Source: Methanomassiliicoccaceae archaeon UBA421 (GTDB lineage Archaea; Thermoplasmatota; Thermoplasmata; Methanomassiliicoccales; Methanomethylophilaceae). Taken from it: a stretch of DNA of 64,000 nucleotides. The stretch's first letter is position 1. Each line of letters starts with the position of its first letter. The DNA lies in NCBI GenBank assembly GCA_002498365.1, contig DAHB01000003.1:186001-250000 (forward strand). Direction: 5' to 3'. The position numbers and the translations under genes are program-made. The notes beneath the pieces are model-generated. The model worked only from the letters and a program-made list of their open reading frames with translations. It was not told the DNA's origin and searched no databases. Below are positions 47,315-56,327 of the stretch, one piece after another.

Positions 47315-48612
47315 TATAACGACCTCTTGTCTTTGACCCTGGATGCTTTGCCGTCGAACCTGGGCAGCTCCCCGGGGGCTTTGAGCTCCACGTGTACAGC
47401 AAGGTTGAGGTATTTTTTAAGTTCGCTCTCTATGTGGGAGCGCAGCAGTATCATGTCCTCGACCTTGTCGCTGAAGGACTCGGGCCTTATCTCGACCTGG
47501 ACGACCATGTTGTCCAAGGCGCCGTCCCTGGTCACCTGGATCATGTACTGGTTTCCCACCTGGGGGACCTGCATGAGGGCATATTCGATCTGTGACGGGA
47601 AAACATTGATCCCGCGGACGATGAGCATATCGTCGGACCTGCCGGATATCCTTGAGATGCGGGGCGAGCTCCTTCCGCATGCGCACACTTCGTCGCAGAC
47701 CGCGGAAAGGTCGCGTATCCTATACCTGACGAGGGGGAACGCTTCTTTCTTCAGCATCGTAACCACAAGCTCGCCCTTCTCTCCGGGCTCCAGGACCTCT
47801 CCGCTCTCGGGATCGATCGCCTCCATGTAGGCTATGTCTCCGCAAATATGTATGCCGTCACGTTCCTCGCATTCGGTGAACATGGGCCCGGCGAGCTCGG
47901 ACGTCCCGTAGATGTCGTACGCCCTGACGCCAGAAGACTCCTCTATGCGTTTTCTCATGCCTTCGCTCCAGGGCTCTGCACCGAGGACCGCCTTCCTGAG
48001 CTTCGTATCCCTCAGGAAATCGATCCCCATCTCCTTGGCGACGTCGATCATATGTATGAAGTACGAGGGGGTGCACGCGATGACGGTGACATCGAGGTCC
48101 TGCATCAGTTCCAGCTGCCTCTCCGTGCTTCCCGTGCTTGCGGGAAGCACCGACGCACCGACCCGTTCGGCCCCGTAATGTAGGCCCAGGCCGCCGGTGA
48201 ACAGCCCGTATCCATAGGACACCTGCAGGGTGTCGTCCTCCCCCACACCTATCGACGAAAGAGACCGGGCGAGGGCTTCCGTCCAGTATTCCAGATCGTT
48301 CCTGGTATATCCCACCAGCGTGGGTTTGCCCGTCGTACCCGAAGATACGTGATATCTCACGATGTCCGTGTTGGGCACGGAGAACATCTTCGTGGGGTAG
48401 TTGTCCCTGAACTCCTGCTTCGTCATGAAGGGGAGCTTGGAAACGTCGGAAAGAGACCTTATGTCGTCAGGCCCTACGTTGACGGAATCCATCTTGTGCC
48501 TGTAAAATGCGTTGGAAGAATAGAGCTCGGTAACGAGATTTTTTATACTGCCATACTGCAGCCTCTTCAATTCTTCCTTCGGCATGCATTCTATGTCATG
48601 GTTCCAGAACAT
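47314..48612 (-). CDS. paaK: Phenylacetate-CoA ligase family enzyme 2
   Basis: A 432-residue paralogue of the ligase at 44555: P-loop VSSGTTGKPTLVGYTRNDLE, core YGTSELAGPMFTECEERDGI and hinge ISGRSDDMLIVRGINVFPSQ. It heads the operon with the ACT and SelB-like genes; its TAA overlaps the ACT start codon. A minus-strand TATA CAATATAAATAAAGG lies about 30-45 bases upstream. The palindrome found before ligase 1 is absent here, so the two ligases appear differently regulated. Confidence 0.93.
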   Translation of the reverse strand: MFWNHDIECMPKEELKRLQYGSIKNLVTELYSSNAFYRHKMDSVNVGPDDIRSLSDVSKLPFMTKQEFRDNYPTKMFSVPNTDIVRYHVSSGTTGKPTLVGYTRNDLEYWTEALARSLSSIGVGEDDTLQVSYGYGLFTGGLGLHYGAERVGASVLPASTGSTERQLELMQDLDVTVIACTPSYFIHMIDVAKEMGIDFLRDTKLRKAVLGAEPWSEGMRKRIEESSGVRAYDIYGTSELAGPMFTECEERDGIHICGDIAYMEAIDPESGEVLEPGEKGELVVTMLKKEAFPLVRYRIRDLSAVCDEVCACGRSSPRISRISGRSDDMLIVRGINVFPSQIEYALMQVPQVGNQYMIQVTRDGALDNMVVQVEIRPESFSDKVEDMILLRSHIESELKKYLNLAVHVELKAPGELPRFDGKASRVKDKRSL

Positions 48613-48679
48613 GGCGGTCCACTGGGTATTCCCTATCGTATCCCTTTATTTATATTGAGCGAGCGCGTTAGACCATCGG

Positions 48680-49270
48680 ATGGGAGAGGAAAGGGCCGCT
48701 TGGGACGAGCTTTACCGCAGACAGCCGAGGGCATGGAGGGGCTCATCGAAAGTCCCGGACATGGGCCTTTCCGCAGGAAGTTCGGTTTTGGACGTGGGAT
48801 GCGGCAACGGGAAGACCTCCGCGGCCTTGGCGGAGATGGGGTTTTCGGTGACCGGCGTGGATTTCTCCAGCGCCGCGGTGGACTCGTGCAGGGAAAGACT
48901 GGGCGGAAGCACGGAGTTCTTTGTGTCGGACTGCACCGATTTGCCGTTCGACGGCGGCGCCTTCGACGGCATCTACGCCGTCCATGTGACCGAGCATCTG
49001 GACGATGAGGGGATGAAGATGTTCGCCTCCGAATGTTTCAGGGTCCTCCGCCCGGGAGGGAGGATGTTCGTCAGGTCCTTCTCCCCGGGGGACATGAGGG
49101 CCGTACCGGGAAACTCCGTAAGGAACGGCATAAGTTATCGTTACAGGACGCCGGAAGATATCGGATCGGGATTTCCGGGGTTCACCCGGCTGCATCTAGG
49201 AACGGTCGATGAAAAAACCCGTTTCGGGACCGTGAGAAGCCGCTCTGAATGCATTCTCGAAAAACCATGA
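48680..49270 (+). CDS. SAM-dependent methyltransferase
   Basis: A 196-residue class I methyltransferase. Motif I is VLDVGCGNGKTSAALAEMGF near residue 41, the acidic loop is VTGVDFSSAAVDSC, and motif post-I/IV is FDGIYAVHVTEHLDDEGMKM near 101, followed by FRVLRPGGRMFVRSF. The substrate is not evident. It is divergent from ligase 2 with 67 bases between. Confidence 0.9.
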   Translation: MGEERAAWDELYRRQPRAWRGSSKVPDMGLSAGSSVLDVGCGNGKTSAALAEMGFSVTGVDFSSAAVDSCRERLGGSTEFFVSDCTDLPFDGGAFDGIYAVHVTEHLDDEGMKMFASECFRVLRPGGRMFVRSFSPGDMRAVPGNSVRNGISYRYRTPEDIGSGFPGFTRLHLGTVDEKTRFGTVRSRSECILEKP

Positions 49271-49332
49271 CGCCGGGTCAAGGCATTAATCTGTTCCGAT
49301 AGGATTATATTCGAGAATAAAATGGCCGGGAT

Positions 49333-49671
49333 ATGATCTGTCCCAAATGCGGAGCTGACAATCCGGAAGGCACGCTGTTCTGCGAAGAGTGCGACTGGCG
49401 CCTGGACATGCCCTTCAGGGCTTCCAAGAAGCGGAACGTCGACACGCTCTCCCTTGCGGTGCTTGCGTGCGGAGTGCTTTCGGTCGTCCTCGCATTCTAT
49501 GTTGCCATCGCCGGAGCGGCGGCAGGCGCAGCGGGACTGGTCGTTGGCGGCTACGCGATAAACGCCGTCCGCATTGTGAAGCCCCGCAACCAGAAGGTCC
49601 TCATGACCGCCTCCGCCGCCGGGCTTCTGCTTTCCATGATCGGTTTCATCCTGGGATTCGCGAACATCTGA
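49333..49671 (+). CDS. Zinc-ribbon membrane protein
   Basis: A 112-residue protein. An N-terminal zinc ribbon (CPKCGADNPEGTLFCEECDW, residues 3-22) is followed by a short basic linker and two or three transmembrane helices (LSLAVLACGVLSVVLAFYVA; AGAAAGAAGLVVGGYAINAV; VLMTASAAGLLLSMIGFILG), resembling DUF4190-type small membrane proteins. The function is unknown. It is 9 bases upstream of the next gene, so they are probably co-transcribed. Confidence 0.82.
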   Translation: MICPKCGADNPEGTLFCEECDWRLDMPFRASKKRNVDTLSLAVLACGVLSVVLAFYVAIAGAAAGAAGLVVGGYAINAVRIVKPRNQKVLMTASAAGLLLSMIGFILGFANI

Positions 49672-49680
49672 GGCTTTCAT

Positions 49681-50211
49681 ATGGCTGTATACAGAGGTCA
49701 TTACATCCTTCAGGGCCTCTCGGACATATCCGAAGAGATGATGAAGGACCTTGACCTCGCATACGGCATCTGCGAGCAGTACCATGCCTCCTTCCCCTGC
49801 CAGGAGTGCGGAAGATGTTGCCGTCAAAAGCTTATAACGATCCTGCCCGACGAAGTGGACAGGATCTCTTCCGCCGCAGGGGTCCCCCTGGGCGAGTTCA
49901 TGTCCAAATACGTGGGATTCTCCAAAGACGGCAGGATAATGCTACTGCAGACCGAACCCTGCGCGTTCCTCGGCAAGGACAACAGGTGCAAGATATGGAA
50001 TGACCGCCCCGAGGTCTGCAGGGAGTTCCCTTATCTCGTGTCCACGTTCATGAGCCGGGTGTACCTCGCTATTGTGAACAAGGAAGCCGACGTCCTCGAC
50101 CTGATCGATTATATGGACGGCGAGTGGCCCTGCACCAAGAATATCAGGGAGACCATCGCCGGAAAGGTGGCAGATGCCAGGGATATCAGGGCCGGACGTC
50201 ACCTTCCGTGA
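49681..50211 (+). CDS. YkgJ-family cysteine cluster protein
   Basis: A 176-residue protein of the YkgJ/UPF0153 group, which binds a zinc or iron cluster through Cys. The motif is FPCQECGRCCRQKLITI near residue 38, then EPCAFLGKDNRCKIWNDRPEVCREFP near 100, giving the family's CxxCxxCC...CxxL...C...RPxxCRxFP pattern. The activity is unknown. Its 3' end overlaps the convergent alpha/beta hydrolase gene by 13 bases. Confidence 0.88.
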   Translation: MAVYRGHYILQGLSDISEEMMKDLDLAYGICEQYHASFPCQECGRCCRQKLITILPDEVDRISSAAGVPLGEFMSKYVGFSKDGRIMLLQTEPCAFLGKDNRCKIWNDRPEVCREFPYLVSTFMSRVYLAIVNKEADVLDLIDYMDGEWPCTKNIRETIAGKVADARDIRAGRHLP

Positions 50212-50969
50212 GACATGGCGAATGAAAGATAGTTCTCGATATACTTGGAAGGCATAATGTTGTGCCCCTCGCCCCTCAGCCTTATCATCGTGCAGTCCCT
50301 TATGCGGTCTGCAAGCGCGTCCCCGAAATCCAGAGGGACCATGTAATCCTCGGAACCGTGTATCGACAGTGTCGGCGCCATAATCATATGCGCGTTGTCT
50401 TCCGTCGAGTATAGGTCCACGGCCCTGATCTGGTCCTCCAGGCCGTCGACGCTGTATCCGAAGTCTTCGGCCGTCTTCCTTTTCTTCGTTGAGAAATACC
50501 TCTCGGGAAAGCACATGGCCTTGAGAGGGACGCTGAGATATTTCAGTGGCATCCCGTCCCTCACGGCCTCGATCATCCCGTGGAGCATGAAAGACGACCT
50601 TTCCGGTCTCCTGAGGTAGGATGACACGAGTGCCAGCGTGGAGACTTTGTCGGGATATCGTATAGCCAGGGACTGCGCCACCTGCGAGCCCATGGACCAT
50701 CCCAGGACGTGGGCCTTCTCGAAAGAGAGCCTCTTCAGCAGTTTGGCCACGTCGTCGGCCATGTCGTCTATCGTGAAGGGTCCGTCATATTCCGTTGCGC
50801 CGGAGCCTCTGTTGTCAACGGTCACAACGGTGAACCGGCCGGACGCCTCGGATAAGACGTCGCTCCAGAAATCCATGTTGCTGCCGAATCCTGCCAGAAG
50901 TACAAGGGGGTCACCGGACCCCGTTACGGAGTAGGATAGGTCCACCCCGTTCAGCTTGGCTATGGGCAT
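50199..50969 (-). CDS. Alpha/beta-hydrolase
   Basis: A 256-residue hydrolase of the alpha/beta fold. The oxyanion region is PLVLLAGFGSNMDFW near residue 20, the nucleophile elbow is LGWSMGSQVAQ (Ser near residue 94), the acid is in HGSEDYMVPLD and the catalytic His is in GEGHNIMPS near 235. It resembles esterases and 3-oxoadipate enol-lactone hydrolases; no substrate is indicated by its neighbours. Confidence 0.9.
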   Translation of the reverse strand: MPIAKLNGVDLSYSVTGSGDPLVLLAGFGSNMDFWSDVLSEASGRFTVVTVDNRGSGATEYDGPFTIDDMADDVAKLLKRLSFEKAHVLGWSMGSQVAQSLAIRYPDKVSTLALVSSYLRRPERSSFMLHGMIEAVRDGMPLKYLSVPLKAMCFPERYFSTKKRKTAEDFGYSVDGLEDQIRAVDLYSTEDNAHMIMAPTLSIHGSEDYMVPLDFGDALADRIRDCTMIRLRGEGHNIMPSKYIENYLSFAMSHGR

Positions 50970-51071
50970 GCCTGCCGATTATCATGCCCGTACATATACG
51001 TGACGAGCGGCCATGGGTCATTTATTAAAAGAATGAACGCTTCTCCTGACTGCGAAAAGCAGGACGTCCAA

Positions 51072-51647
51072 ATGAAGGTCACAGCATTCAATTGCAGCCC
51101 CCGCAAGAACGGGAACACAGCGCACATGTTAATGACGGTGTTGTCCGTCCTCGAAGAGAACGGCATAGAAACAGAATTGGTGCAGGTCGGAGGCGTCGAC
51201 ATGCACACGTGCCACGCCTGCGGAAGGTGCAAGAAGAACCTGGACGGAAAATGCATCCAGGACGACGACGCGCTCAATGGCTTCTCCGAGAAGATGGTGT
51301 CTTCCGACGGTATAATCATCGGTTCGCCGACCTACTACGCAGACATCAGCCCCGAAGCGAAGATCCTCATCGACAGGGTCGGATACTCCTGCAAGACGAA
51401 AGAAGGGAACCCCCTCAGAAGAAAAGTGGGCGCAGCCGTCATCGCCGTCAGAAGGGCGGGCTCCATCCACGCATTCGACAGCATCAACCACTTCTTTCTG
51501 ATCAACGAGATGATCGTCCCCGGCTCGACTTATTGGAATATGAGCCTGGCCCGTGCGCCCGGCGACTACGAGAACGATGCGGAAGGGGTCGCGACGATGA
51601 AGGCGCTGGGCGAGAACATGGCCTGGACCCTCAAGAAGATGGAGTGA
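51072..51647 (+). CDS. NAD(P)H-dependent FMN reductase / iron-sulfur flavoprotein
   Basis: A 191-residue flavodoxin-fold protein and the third member of this family in the window. The FMN loop is FNCSPRKNGNTAHMLMTVLS near residue 6. The Cys motif is CHACGRCKKNLDGKC near 48, followed by IIIGSPTYYADISPEAKILI. ATG 51072 gives the usual N-terminus; upstream codons are not conserved-looking. It is followed after four bases by apgM on the same strand, so the genes are probably co-transcribed. Confidence 0.9.
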   Translation: MKVTAFNCSPRKNGNTAHMLMTVLSVLEENGIETELVQVGGVDMHTCHACGRCKKNLDGKCIQDDDALNGFSEKMVSSDGIIIGSPTYYADISPEAKILIDRVGYSCKTKEGNPLRRKVGAAVIAVRRAGSIHAFDSINHFFLINEMIVPGSTYWNMSLARAPGDYENDAEGVATMKALGENMAWTLKKME

Positions 51648-51651
51648 TCCC

Positions 51652-52890
51652 ATGTCGTCGCAGAAAAAGAAGATCCTGTTGATAGTCATGGACGGTCTCG
51701 GAGACCGCGGCAACGAAGAGCTGGACTGGCAGACGCCCCTCCAGGCCACCAAGACCCCGAATTTCGACTGGTTCGCGAAAAACGGCATGTCGGGCATCTG
51801 CGACACCATCGCACCCGGCATCAGGCCCGGAAGCGACACCGCCCACCTATCCATACTGGGCTACAACCCGCGCGAGGTCTACACCGGGAGGGGCCCCTTC
51901 GAGGCCGCAGGAATAGGGCTCATAAGCAAGAAGGGTGACATCGCATTCAGATGCAACTTCGCGACGGTGGACGAAAGTATGAACGTCATCGACCGCAGGG
52001 CCGGAAGAATCAAGGAGCCTGACACCTCCGAGCTGGTGAAATCCCTTGAAGGTCTGACGATCGACGGTGTGCAGGCCATCGTGAGAGAGGGAACCGAACA
52101 CCGCGCGGCCCTGCTTCTCAGAGGACCGGGGCTTTCCCCCGAAGTGACGGACCCGGACCCCCACGACCTCGCCGAGGTGCTGGAATCCAAGCCGAAATGC
52201 TCCGGAGCGGTATTCACCGCAGGTGTGGTCAACAAATTCGTGAAGAAGAGCTATGAGGTCCTCAACGACCATCCGGTGAACAAGAGGCGCATTGCCGAGG
52301 GGCTGCCTCCGGCGAACGTGCTGCTTCCCAGAGGCGGCGGCTCCTTCCCCAACATCGAGCCGTTCCCGGAGGTCCACAACATGCGCTCCGCCTGCGTAGC
52401 GGGCGTCGGGATGATCAAGGGGATCTGCGGAGTGTGCGGCCTTGACGTCCTCGACCTTCCGGCCCGATGCACCGGAGGGACCGATTCCGACTTCACACTT
52501 AAAGCGAAATTCGCTTTGGAAACTCTGAATAAATACGATTTCATCCTGATGAACTGCAAGGCCCCCGATGTTTGCGGACACGACGGAAACGCCAAGCTGA
52601 AATGCGAGATAGTTCAGAGGCTGGACGACATGGCCGGATATATCCGGGACAACTTCCCGAAAGACCTTGTCATCGTGTTCACCGCCGACCACAGCACCCC
52701 CTGCAGCCTCATGGACCACAGCGGGGACCCTGTGCCCATCACGATATACACTCCCGGCATGGTGATCGACTCGGCGACATCTTTCAGCGAGTCCGGGTGC
52801 GCATCCGGCTCCATTGGGCGCATAAGGGGATTCGACATAGTTCCCATATGCAAGGACCTTGCGAACAGGACGGAGAAATACGGGGCCTGA
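51652..52890 (+). CDS. apgM: Cofactor-independent phosphoglycerate mutase, archaeal type
   Basis: A 412-residue enzyme of the alkaline-phosphatase superfamily that interconverts 3- and 2-phosphoglycerate. The N-terminal metal site is ILLIVMDGLGDRGN near residue 10, the phospho-Ser region is PGIRPGSDTAHLSILGYNP near 50, the middle FRCNFATVDE is typical, and the C-terminal metal ligands are CGHDGN near 305 and FTADHSTPCSLMDHSGDPVP near 340. It serves gluconeogenesis or glycolysis in the cytosol. Confidence 0.95.
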   Translation: MSSQKKKILLIVMDGLGDRGNEELDWQTPLQATKTPNFDWFAKNGMSGICDTIAPGIRPGSDTAHLSILGYNPREVYTGRGPFEAAGIGLISKKGDIAFRCNFATVDESMNVIDRRAGRIKEPDTSELVKSLEGLTIDGVQAIVREGTEHRAALLLRGPGLSPEVTDPDPHDLAEVLESKPKCSGAVFTAGVVNKFVKKSYEVLNDHPVNKRRIAEGLPPANVLLPRGGGSFPNIEPFPEVHNMRSACVAGVGMIKGICGVCGLDVLDLPARCTGGTDSDFTLKAKFALETLNKYDFILMNCKAPDVCGHDGNAKLKCEIVQRLDDMAGYIRDNFPKDLVIVFTADHSTPCSLMDHSGDPVPITIYTPGMVIDSATSFSESGCASGSIGRIRGFDIVPICKDLANRTEKYGA

Positions 52891-53328
52891 TCAGTAGACG
52901 GTCAGAACGTACACCGCCGAGAAGACATCCCCGGTTACGTTGATGGTGCACGACGATACCGGGATCCCGGTCCCGGATCCCAAAGTATATGACGTGCCGT
53001 CGTGCCGGACGCAGAGCGTATACGCGCCTTCCCTCATGAAATGGGAATCCAGTATTTCTGCAGCGGCCCGCCCGGCCCCGCAGTCCCTATAAAAATCGTA
53101 GACCAGCGCCTCGCACATTCTGACCGTCACCGGACCGCACTCCTTGTCTATCTCCGCCTCGATATCGGTCTCGAGAAGCAACGGAAGTATGTCGTCGGCA
53201 TCCTGTAAGTCTGCTTTTTCCGACGGCCCGGTCATAGATAACAATACAGAGAAGGCGATCGCCATCAGGAGGATGAAGAACATCGCGTCCACCATGGCGG
53301 TGAAACCTCTCCCGCCCTTCAGCGCCAA
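52891..53328 (-). CDS. Pilin-like membrane-anchored protein 2
   Basis: A 145-residue protein. A basic start (MALKGGRG) precedes one hydrophobic helix (FTAMVDAMFFILLMAIAFSV) like a type IV pilin or TadE-type N-terminus, and an extracellular domain has several Cys and a C-terminal beta-rich stretch. It overlaps the preceding pilin-like gene by 10 bases (53319-53328), so the two are co-translated. Its family is not recognised by name; the pilus link rests on its N-terminal form and on the TadA/TadC-like genes about 3 kb away. Confidence 0.7.
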   Translation of the reverse strand: MALKGGRGFTAMVDAMFFILLMAIAFSVLLSMTGPSEKADLQDADDILPLLLETDIEAEIDKECGPVTVRMCEALVYDFYRDCGAGRAAAEILDSHFMREGAYTLCVRHDGTSYTLGSGTGIPVSSCTINVTGDVFSAVYVLTVY

Positions 53329-53738
53329 GTGGTGACCTCCAGGTTCACAAGCGCCGTGCCTCCGTCGTATTCAACAGAGCAGAGCTTTCTCTCCACGGAC
53401 ATTGCACCCTCTGCCGTCCCGGCCGAAAAATAAAGCCTGCCCTCGAATCTGGGTCCCCCCGAGGGGCCGGGCGCGGATTCGCAACGGACCGATGCCCCCC
53501 TGACGCCCCCGATCTGGATCTGGAACCTGAGCTCTTCCCCGAGATCGCCTTCGATCCTGCCGTCGGATATGCTGATCCTGTCGGCAAGGGCATCGATGTC
53601 GACGCCTCTCGCGACATCCTCCTGACCGCCGGCATGTATCGCCACCGCTCCGATGAACGCCGTCAGCACCAGGGTGACCGCCATCGCCGCGGCCATGGCC
53701 TCCATGAAACCTATGTCTCCCTTCTTGTCCATCCTCAT
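53319..53738 (-). CDS. Pilin-like membrane-anchored protein 1
   Basis: A 139-residue protein. Its N-terminus, MDKKGDIGFMEAMAAAMAV, has the KKG processing-site look and a Glu a few residues on, followed by a hydrophobic helix (VTLVLTAFIGAVAIHAGG), as in archaeal type IV pilins. The rest is a short polar domain. ATG 53732 (third codon) is an alternative start. It is first in a two-gene unit with the gene at 52891. Confidence 0.7.
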   Translation of the reverse strand: MRMDKKGDIGFMEAMAAAMAVTLVLTAFIGAVAIHAGGQEDVARGVDIDALADRISISDGRIEGDLGEELRFQIQIGGVRGASVRCESAPGPSGGPRFEGRLYFSAGTAEGAMSVERKLCSVEYDGGTALVNLEVTTWR

Positions 53739-53788
53739 ACGTAGGAGGTCGGCTCCGGACGGGAAATAGACTCCGAGGTACAGTTAGC

Positions 53789-55699
53789 TTAATTCACTCC
53801 GCGCTGATAATGGCCGTAGGTGACGGAGCCGCACATTTCGGAGATCTTCGGCTTCTTGGACGCGTCGCGTTTTGCGAAAGCCTCCGCAACGAGCTTGGCG
53901 AGCCGGGCCGGGCGCTTCCTCAGGTCGATCCCGAAAGAGTCCACGCCCATCTTCTGAAGCTCGGGCAATTGTTCGAGAAGCATCAGGTCCGAAGAGTTGA
54001 GCATGTGGGACATCTCGTCGCCGTCTTTGTATATGGGGAACTGGAATCCCTTCTCGTCCTCGAGTATCCCGTTTCCCATGGCGGGGTCCCGGGTCACCAT
54101 AAGCTCCTGTCTGCCGAAGACCATTACTTCCACCAGGCCGCTGTAGTACTCCGTGATGTTGCGGACCTCGTTCTTGGACAGCTCCATCGAAAGCGTGGTC
54201 TGGTTGACGGTCAGGGGATAGTACGAGTTGAAAAAGTTCATGTGGGTGCTTCCGTAGATATGGGGAGCATTCCTGTTCGCATGAAGCTGTCCCACTGTGT
54301 TAACCATCACGCTCGAGTTTCCGGGGACGGTGTCTTCGGGGTCGAACCTCGGGAGCAGGGCAACAAGTTCGATCTTTCCCGTATCGCAGATGTCTACGGC
54401 CTCTCCGATGCTGTCGCCTAATTCAAAATATACCCTGTCGGCGTAGTCTGCAACGGCTTCCAGATTTCTTATGGAGTTCACGTAGAACGACATCTCGGGC
54501 CTCACATCCTTCCTGTGGACCCTTTCCCTTATTGGCTTCCGCTTGGGGTCGACGCGCCTGGTCGTTCCCGACAGCACGGGGACCTGCCCGATGCTGTTCT
54601 TCACCTCGTCTATCCGGGGGTCGTAGGTCCTGTAGATCTGGTACTTTCCGTTGGGAATCTTGAAGGGCACGGTCACCTTCTTGGTCTCGCTTACCTTGAA
54701 ACCGCCTATCTTCTCATCACCCTTGAATATCGAGATTCCGTCCTTCGGGTTGAGGACCTCGCTCAGGTCGGACTGTAGGAAGGAGCGATCGGTTATGTTC
54801 GCGCTCCCCAGGAGGTAACCTCTGTTGTCCGGGTACAGCGATTGCACCGGCGAAACGACGCCCCCGAAATATCCGTCGCATATCCCGCGGTTGAATATCG
54901 TATGCAGGAGGCCCGCGGTGGGCGCTATGGTCTTGTTGTCCTCGCCCTTCTCTTTCATGGAGTAGACTTTTGACGCAAGGTACGCGTATGCAGGACTTCT
55001 CATCCTCCCCTCGATCTTCGCCGATGTTACGCCTATCTCCTTCAGCATGGGAATGTAATCCAGCCCGTAGATGTCCGCGCAGCTCATCACGTACTCGTCC
55101 CTGGAACCCAGCTTGTATTTCTTTCTGCAGGGCTGGGCGCACTGTCCCCGGTTGCCGCTCCTTCCGCCTATTAGGCTGGAAAAAAGACATCCGCCGGACA
55201 TGCAGTAGCAAAGGGCGCCCTGGACGAAGACCTCTGTCTCCACCGGCGAGTCCTCGACGATCGTTTTTATCTCCTTGAACGTGAGCTCTCTCGCAAGTAT
55301 CGCCCGGTCGATCCCGTTTGCGGCGCACCATTCGAGCCCCGCCTTTGAGTGTATCCCCATCTGTGTCGAGGCGTGCTTGGTTATGTCGATCTTGCCGATC
55401 TGCCTCAAAAGGCCCAGGTCCTGGACCAGCACGGCGTCGGCTCCGATATCGGAAAGGAATCTTACGAAGGAGACGGCATCGTCCATCTCCGAGTCCTTGA
55501 TCAGTGTGTTGACGGTCACGTAGGCTTTCACGCCGCGGTCGTGGGCATACGCGACCGCCCCCTCTACCTGCTGATCGGAGAAATTATCCGAAAATGCCCT
55601 GGCCCCGTATGATTTGCCACCAAGGTATATTGCGTTGCATCCGCCTTTGATCGCGGCGACCAGGCCTTCGGGGGAACCTGCGGGAGCCAATATTTCCAT
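53789..55699 (-). CDS. Peptidase U32 family protein
   Basis: A 636-residue protein of the U32 (collagenase-like) family. It has the N-terminal barrel start MEILAPAGSPEGLVAAIKGG, YLGGKSYGARAFSDNFS, a Cys-rich centre (QGALCYCMSGGCLFSSLIGG, then GNRGQCAQPCRKKY) and a C-terminal extension like the longer members that act in RNA hydroxylation (RlhA/TrhP type) in bacteria. Whether it is a protease or an RNA-modifying protein cannot be told here. ATG 55699 gives the family N-terminus. It separates the pilin-like genes from the TadA/TadC genes and is read leftward. Confidence 0.88.
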   Translation of the reverse strand: MEILAPAGSPEGLVAAIKGGCNAIYLGGKSYGARAFSDNFSDQQVEGAVAYAHDRGVKAYVTVNTLIKDSEMDDAVSFVRFLSDIGADAVLVQDLGLLRQIGKIDITKHASTQMGIHSKAGLEWCAANGIDRAILARELTFKEIKTIVEDSPVETEVFVQGALCYCMSGGCLFSSLIGGRSGNRGQCAQPCRKKYKLGSRDEYVMSCADIYGLDYIPMLKEIGVTSAKIEGRMRSPAYAYLASKVYSMKEKGEDNKTIAPTAGLLHTIFNRGICDGYFGGVVSPVQSLYPDNRGYLLGSANITDRSFLQSDLSEVLNPKDGISIFKGDEKIGGFKVSETKKVTVPFKIPNGKYQIYRTYDPRIDEVKNSIGQVPVLSGTTRRVDPKRKPIRERVHRKDVRPEMSFYVNSIRNLEAVADYADRVYFELGDSIGEAVDICDTGKIELVALLPRFDPEDTVPGNSSVMVNTVGQLHANRNAPHIYGSTHMNFFNSYYPLTVNQTTLSMELSKNEVRNITEYYSGLVEVMVFGRQELMVTRDPAMGNGILEDEKGFQFPIYKDGDEMSHMLNSSDLMLLEQLPELQKMGVDSFGIDLRKRPARLAKLVAEAFAKRDASKKPKISEMCGSVTYGHYQRGVN

Positions 55700-55796
55700 G
55701 GTGGACGCTAGGCGGGCCAATCCTTTATAACTTATGCCTCGGACTTCCGCATAAGGCTAACTGTAATTTCCGGTTTTAATACCCCGGCCGACCGGT

Positions 55797-56327
55797 ATGA
55801 CAGACATGTATTCCGGAGCAAAGAAGAAAGGAAACAGAAAAAACGGTGCGGCCGGCTCGGAGATCGAAGGCGATGTTCTGAGCATCGACTGCAGGGACTG
55901 CGGAAAGATACCCGATCCGGGAAGCGCAGAATGCATAAGATGCATCGTCTCCCGGATATCGGAGAACGGATGCGCCGTAAGGATCAGGCTAAGAACGGGG
56001 AGGGATACAGAGATATCCGGGCCTGCGGCAGAGGTCCTATGCGAGCTTTCCTTCATCGACAGGTCCGCCTCTTCAGTTGGAGTCAGGAAAATGCGCAGAT
56101 GCGGGTCCTGCCGTTATTCTTGCGACAGGGTCGTCGGCATAGCGTGGGGCGCCTTCCCTTCGCCCGATTTCGCGGGCGCACGTGGGAAGCTGATGTCCTT
56201 CAGGCCCTCGAACAGCGTATGCGAGGTATGCGTTCAGAAAACCTACAGGGCGCTGGACCAGGCCGAGCTCTCCATATCCGAGGTCTCGAAAAGGGTTTCG
56301 GCGATGGCCGACGGCAAGGGGGCCTGA
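55797..56327 (+). CDS. Cys-rich protein of the pilus gene cluster
   Basis: A 176-residue soluble protein I do not recognise. Cysteines are paired: CRDCGK near residue 33 and CIRCIVS near 46, then CGSCRYSC near 102 and CEVC near 142, suggesting one or two metal sites. It ends with a helical stretch (ALDQAELSISEVSKRVSAMA). It directly abuts the TadA-like ATPase gene, so it is probably the first gene of that operon. ATG 55806 is an alternative start. Confidence 0.7.
   Translation: MTDMYSGAKKKGNRKNGAAGSEIEGDVLSIDCRDCGKIPDPGSAECIRCIVSRISENGCAVRIRLRTGRDTEISGPAAEVLCELSFIDRSASSVGVRKMRRCGSCRYSCDRVVGIAWGAFPSPDFAGARGKLMSFRPSNSVCEVCVQKTYRALDQAELSISEVSKRVSAMADGKGA

Noticed and set aside
46887..47402. N-terminal extension of the SelB-like frame
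   Set aside because: It overlaps the ACT-domain gene in another frame, and the extension is Arg/Gly-rich with no GTPase domain.
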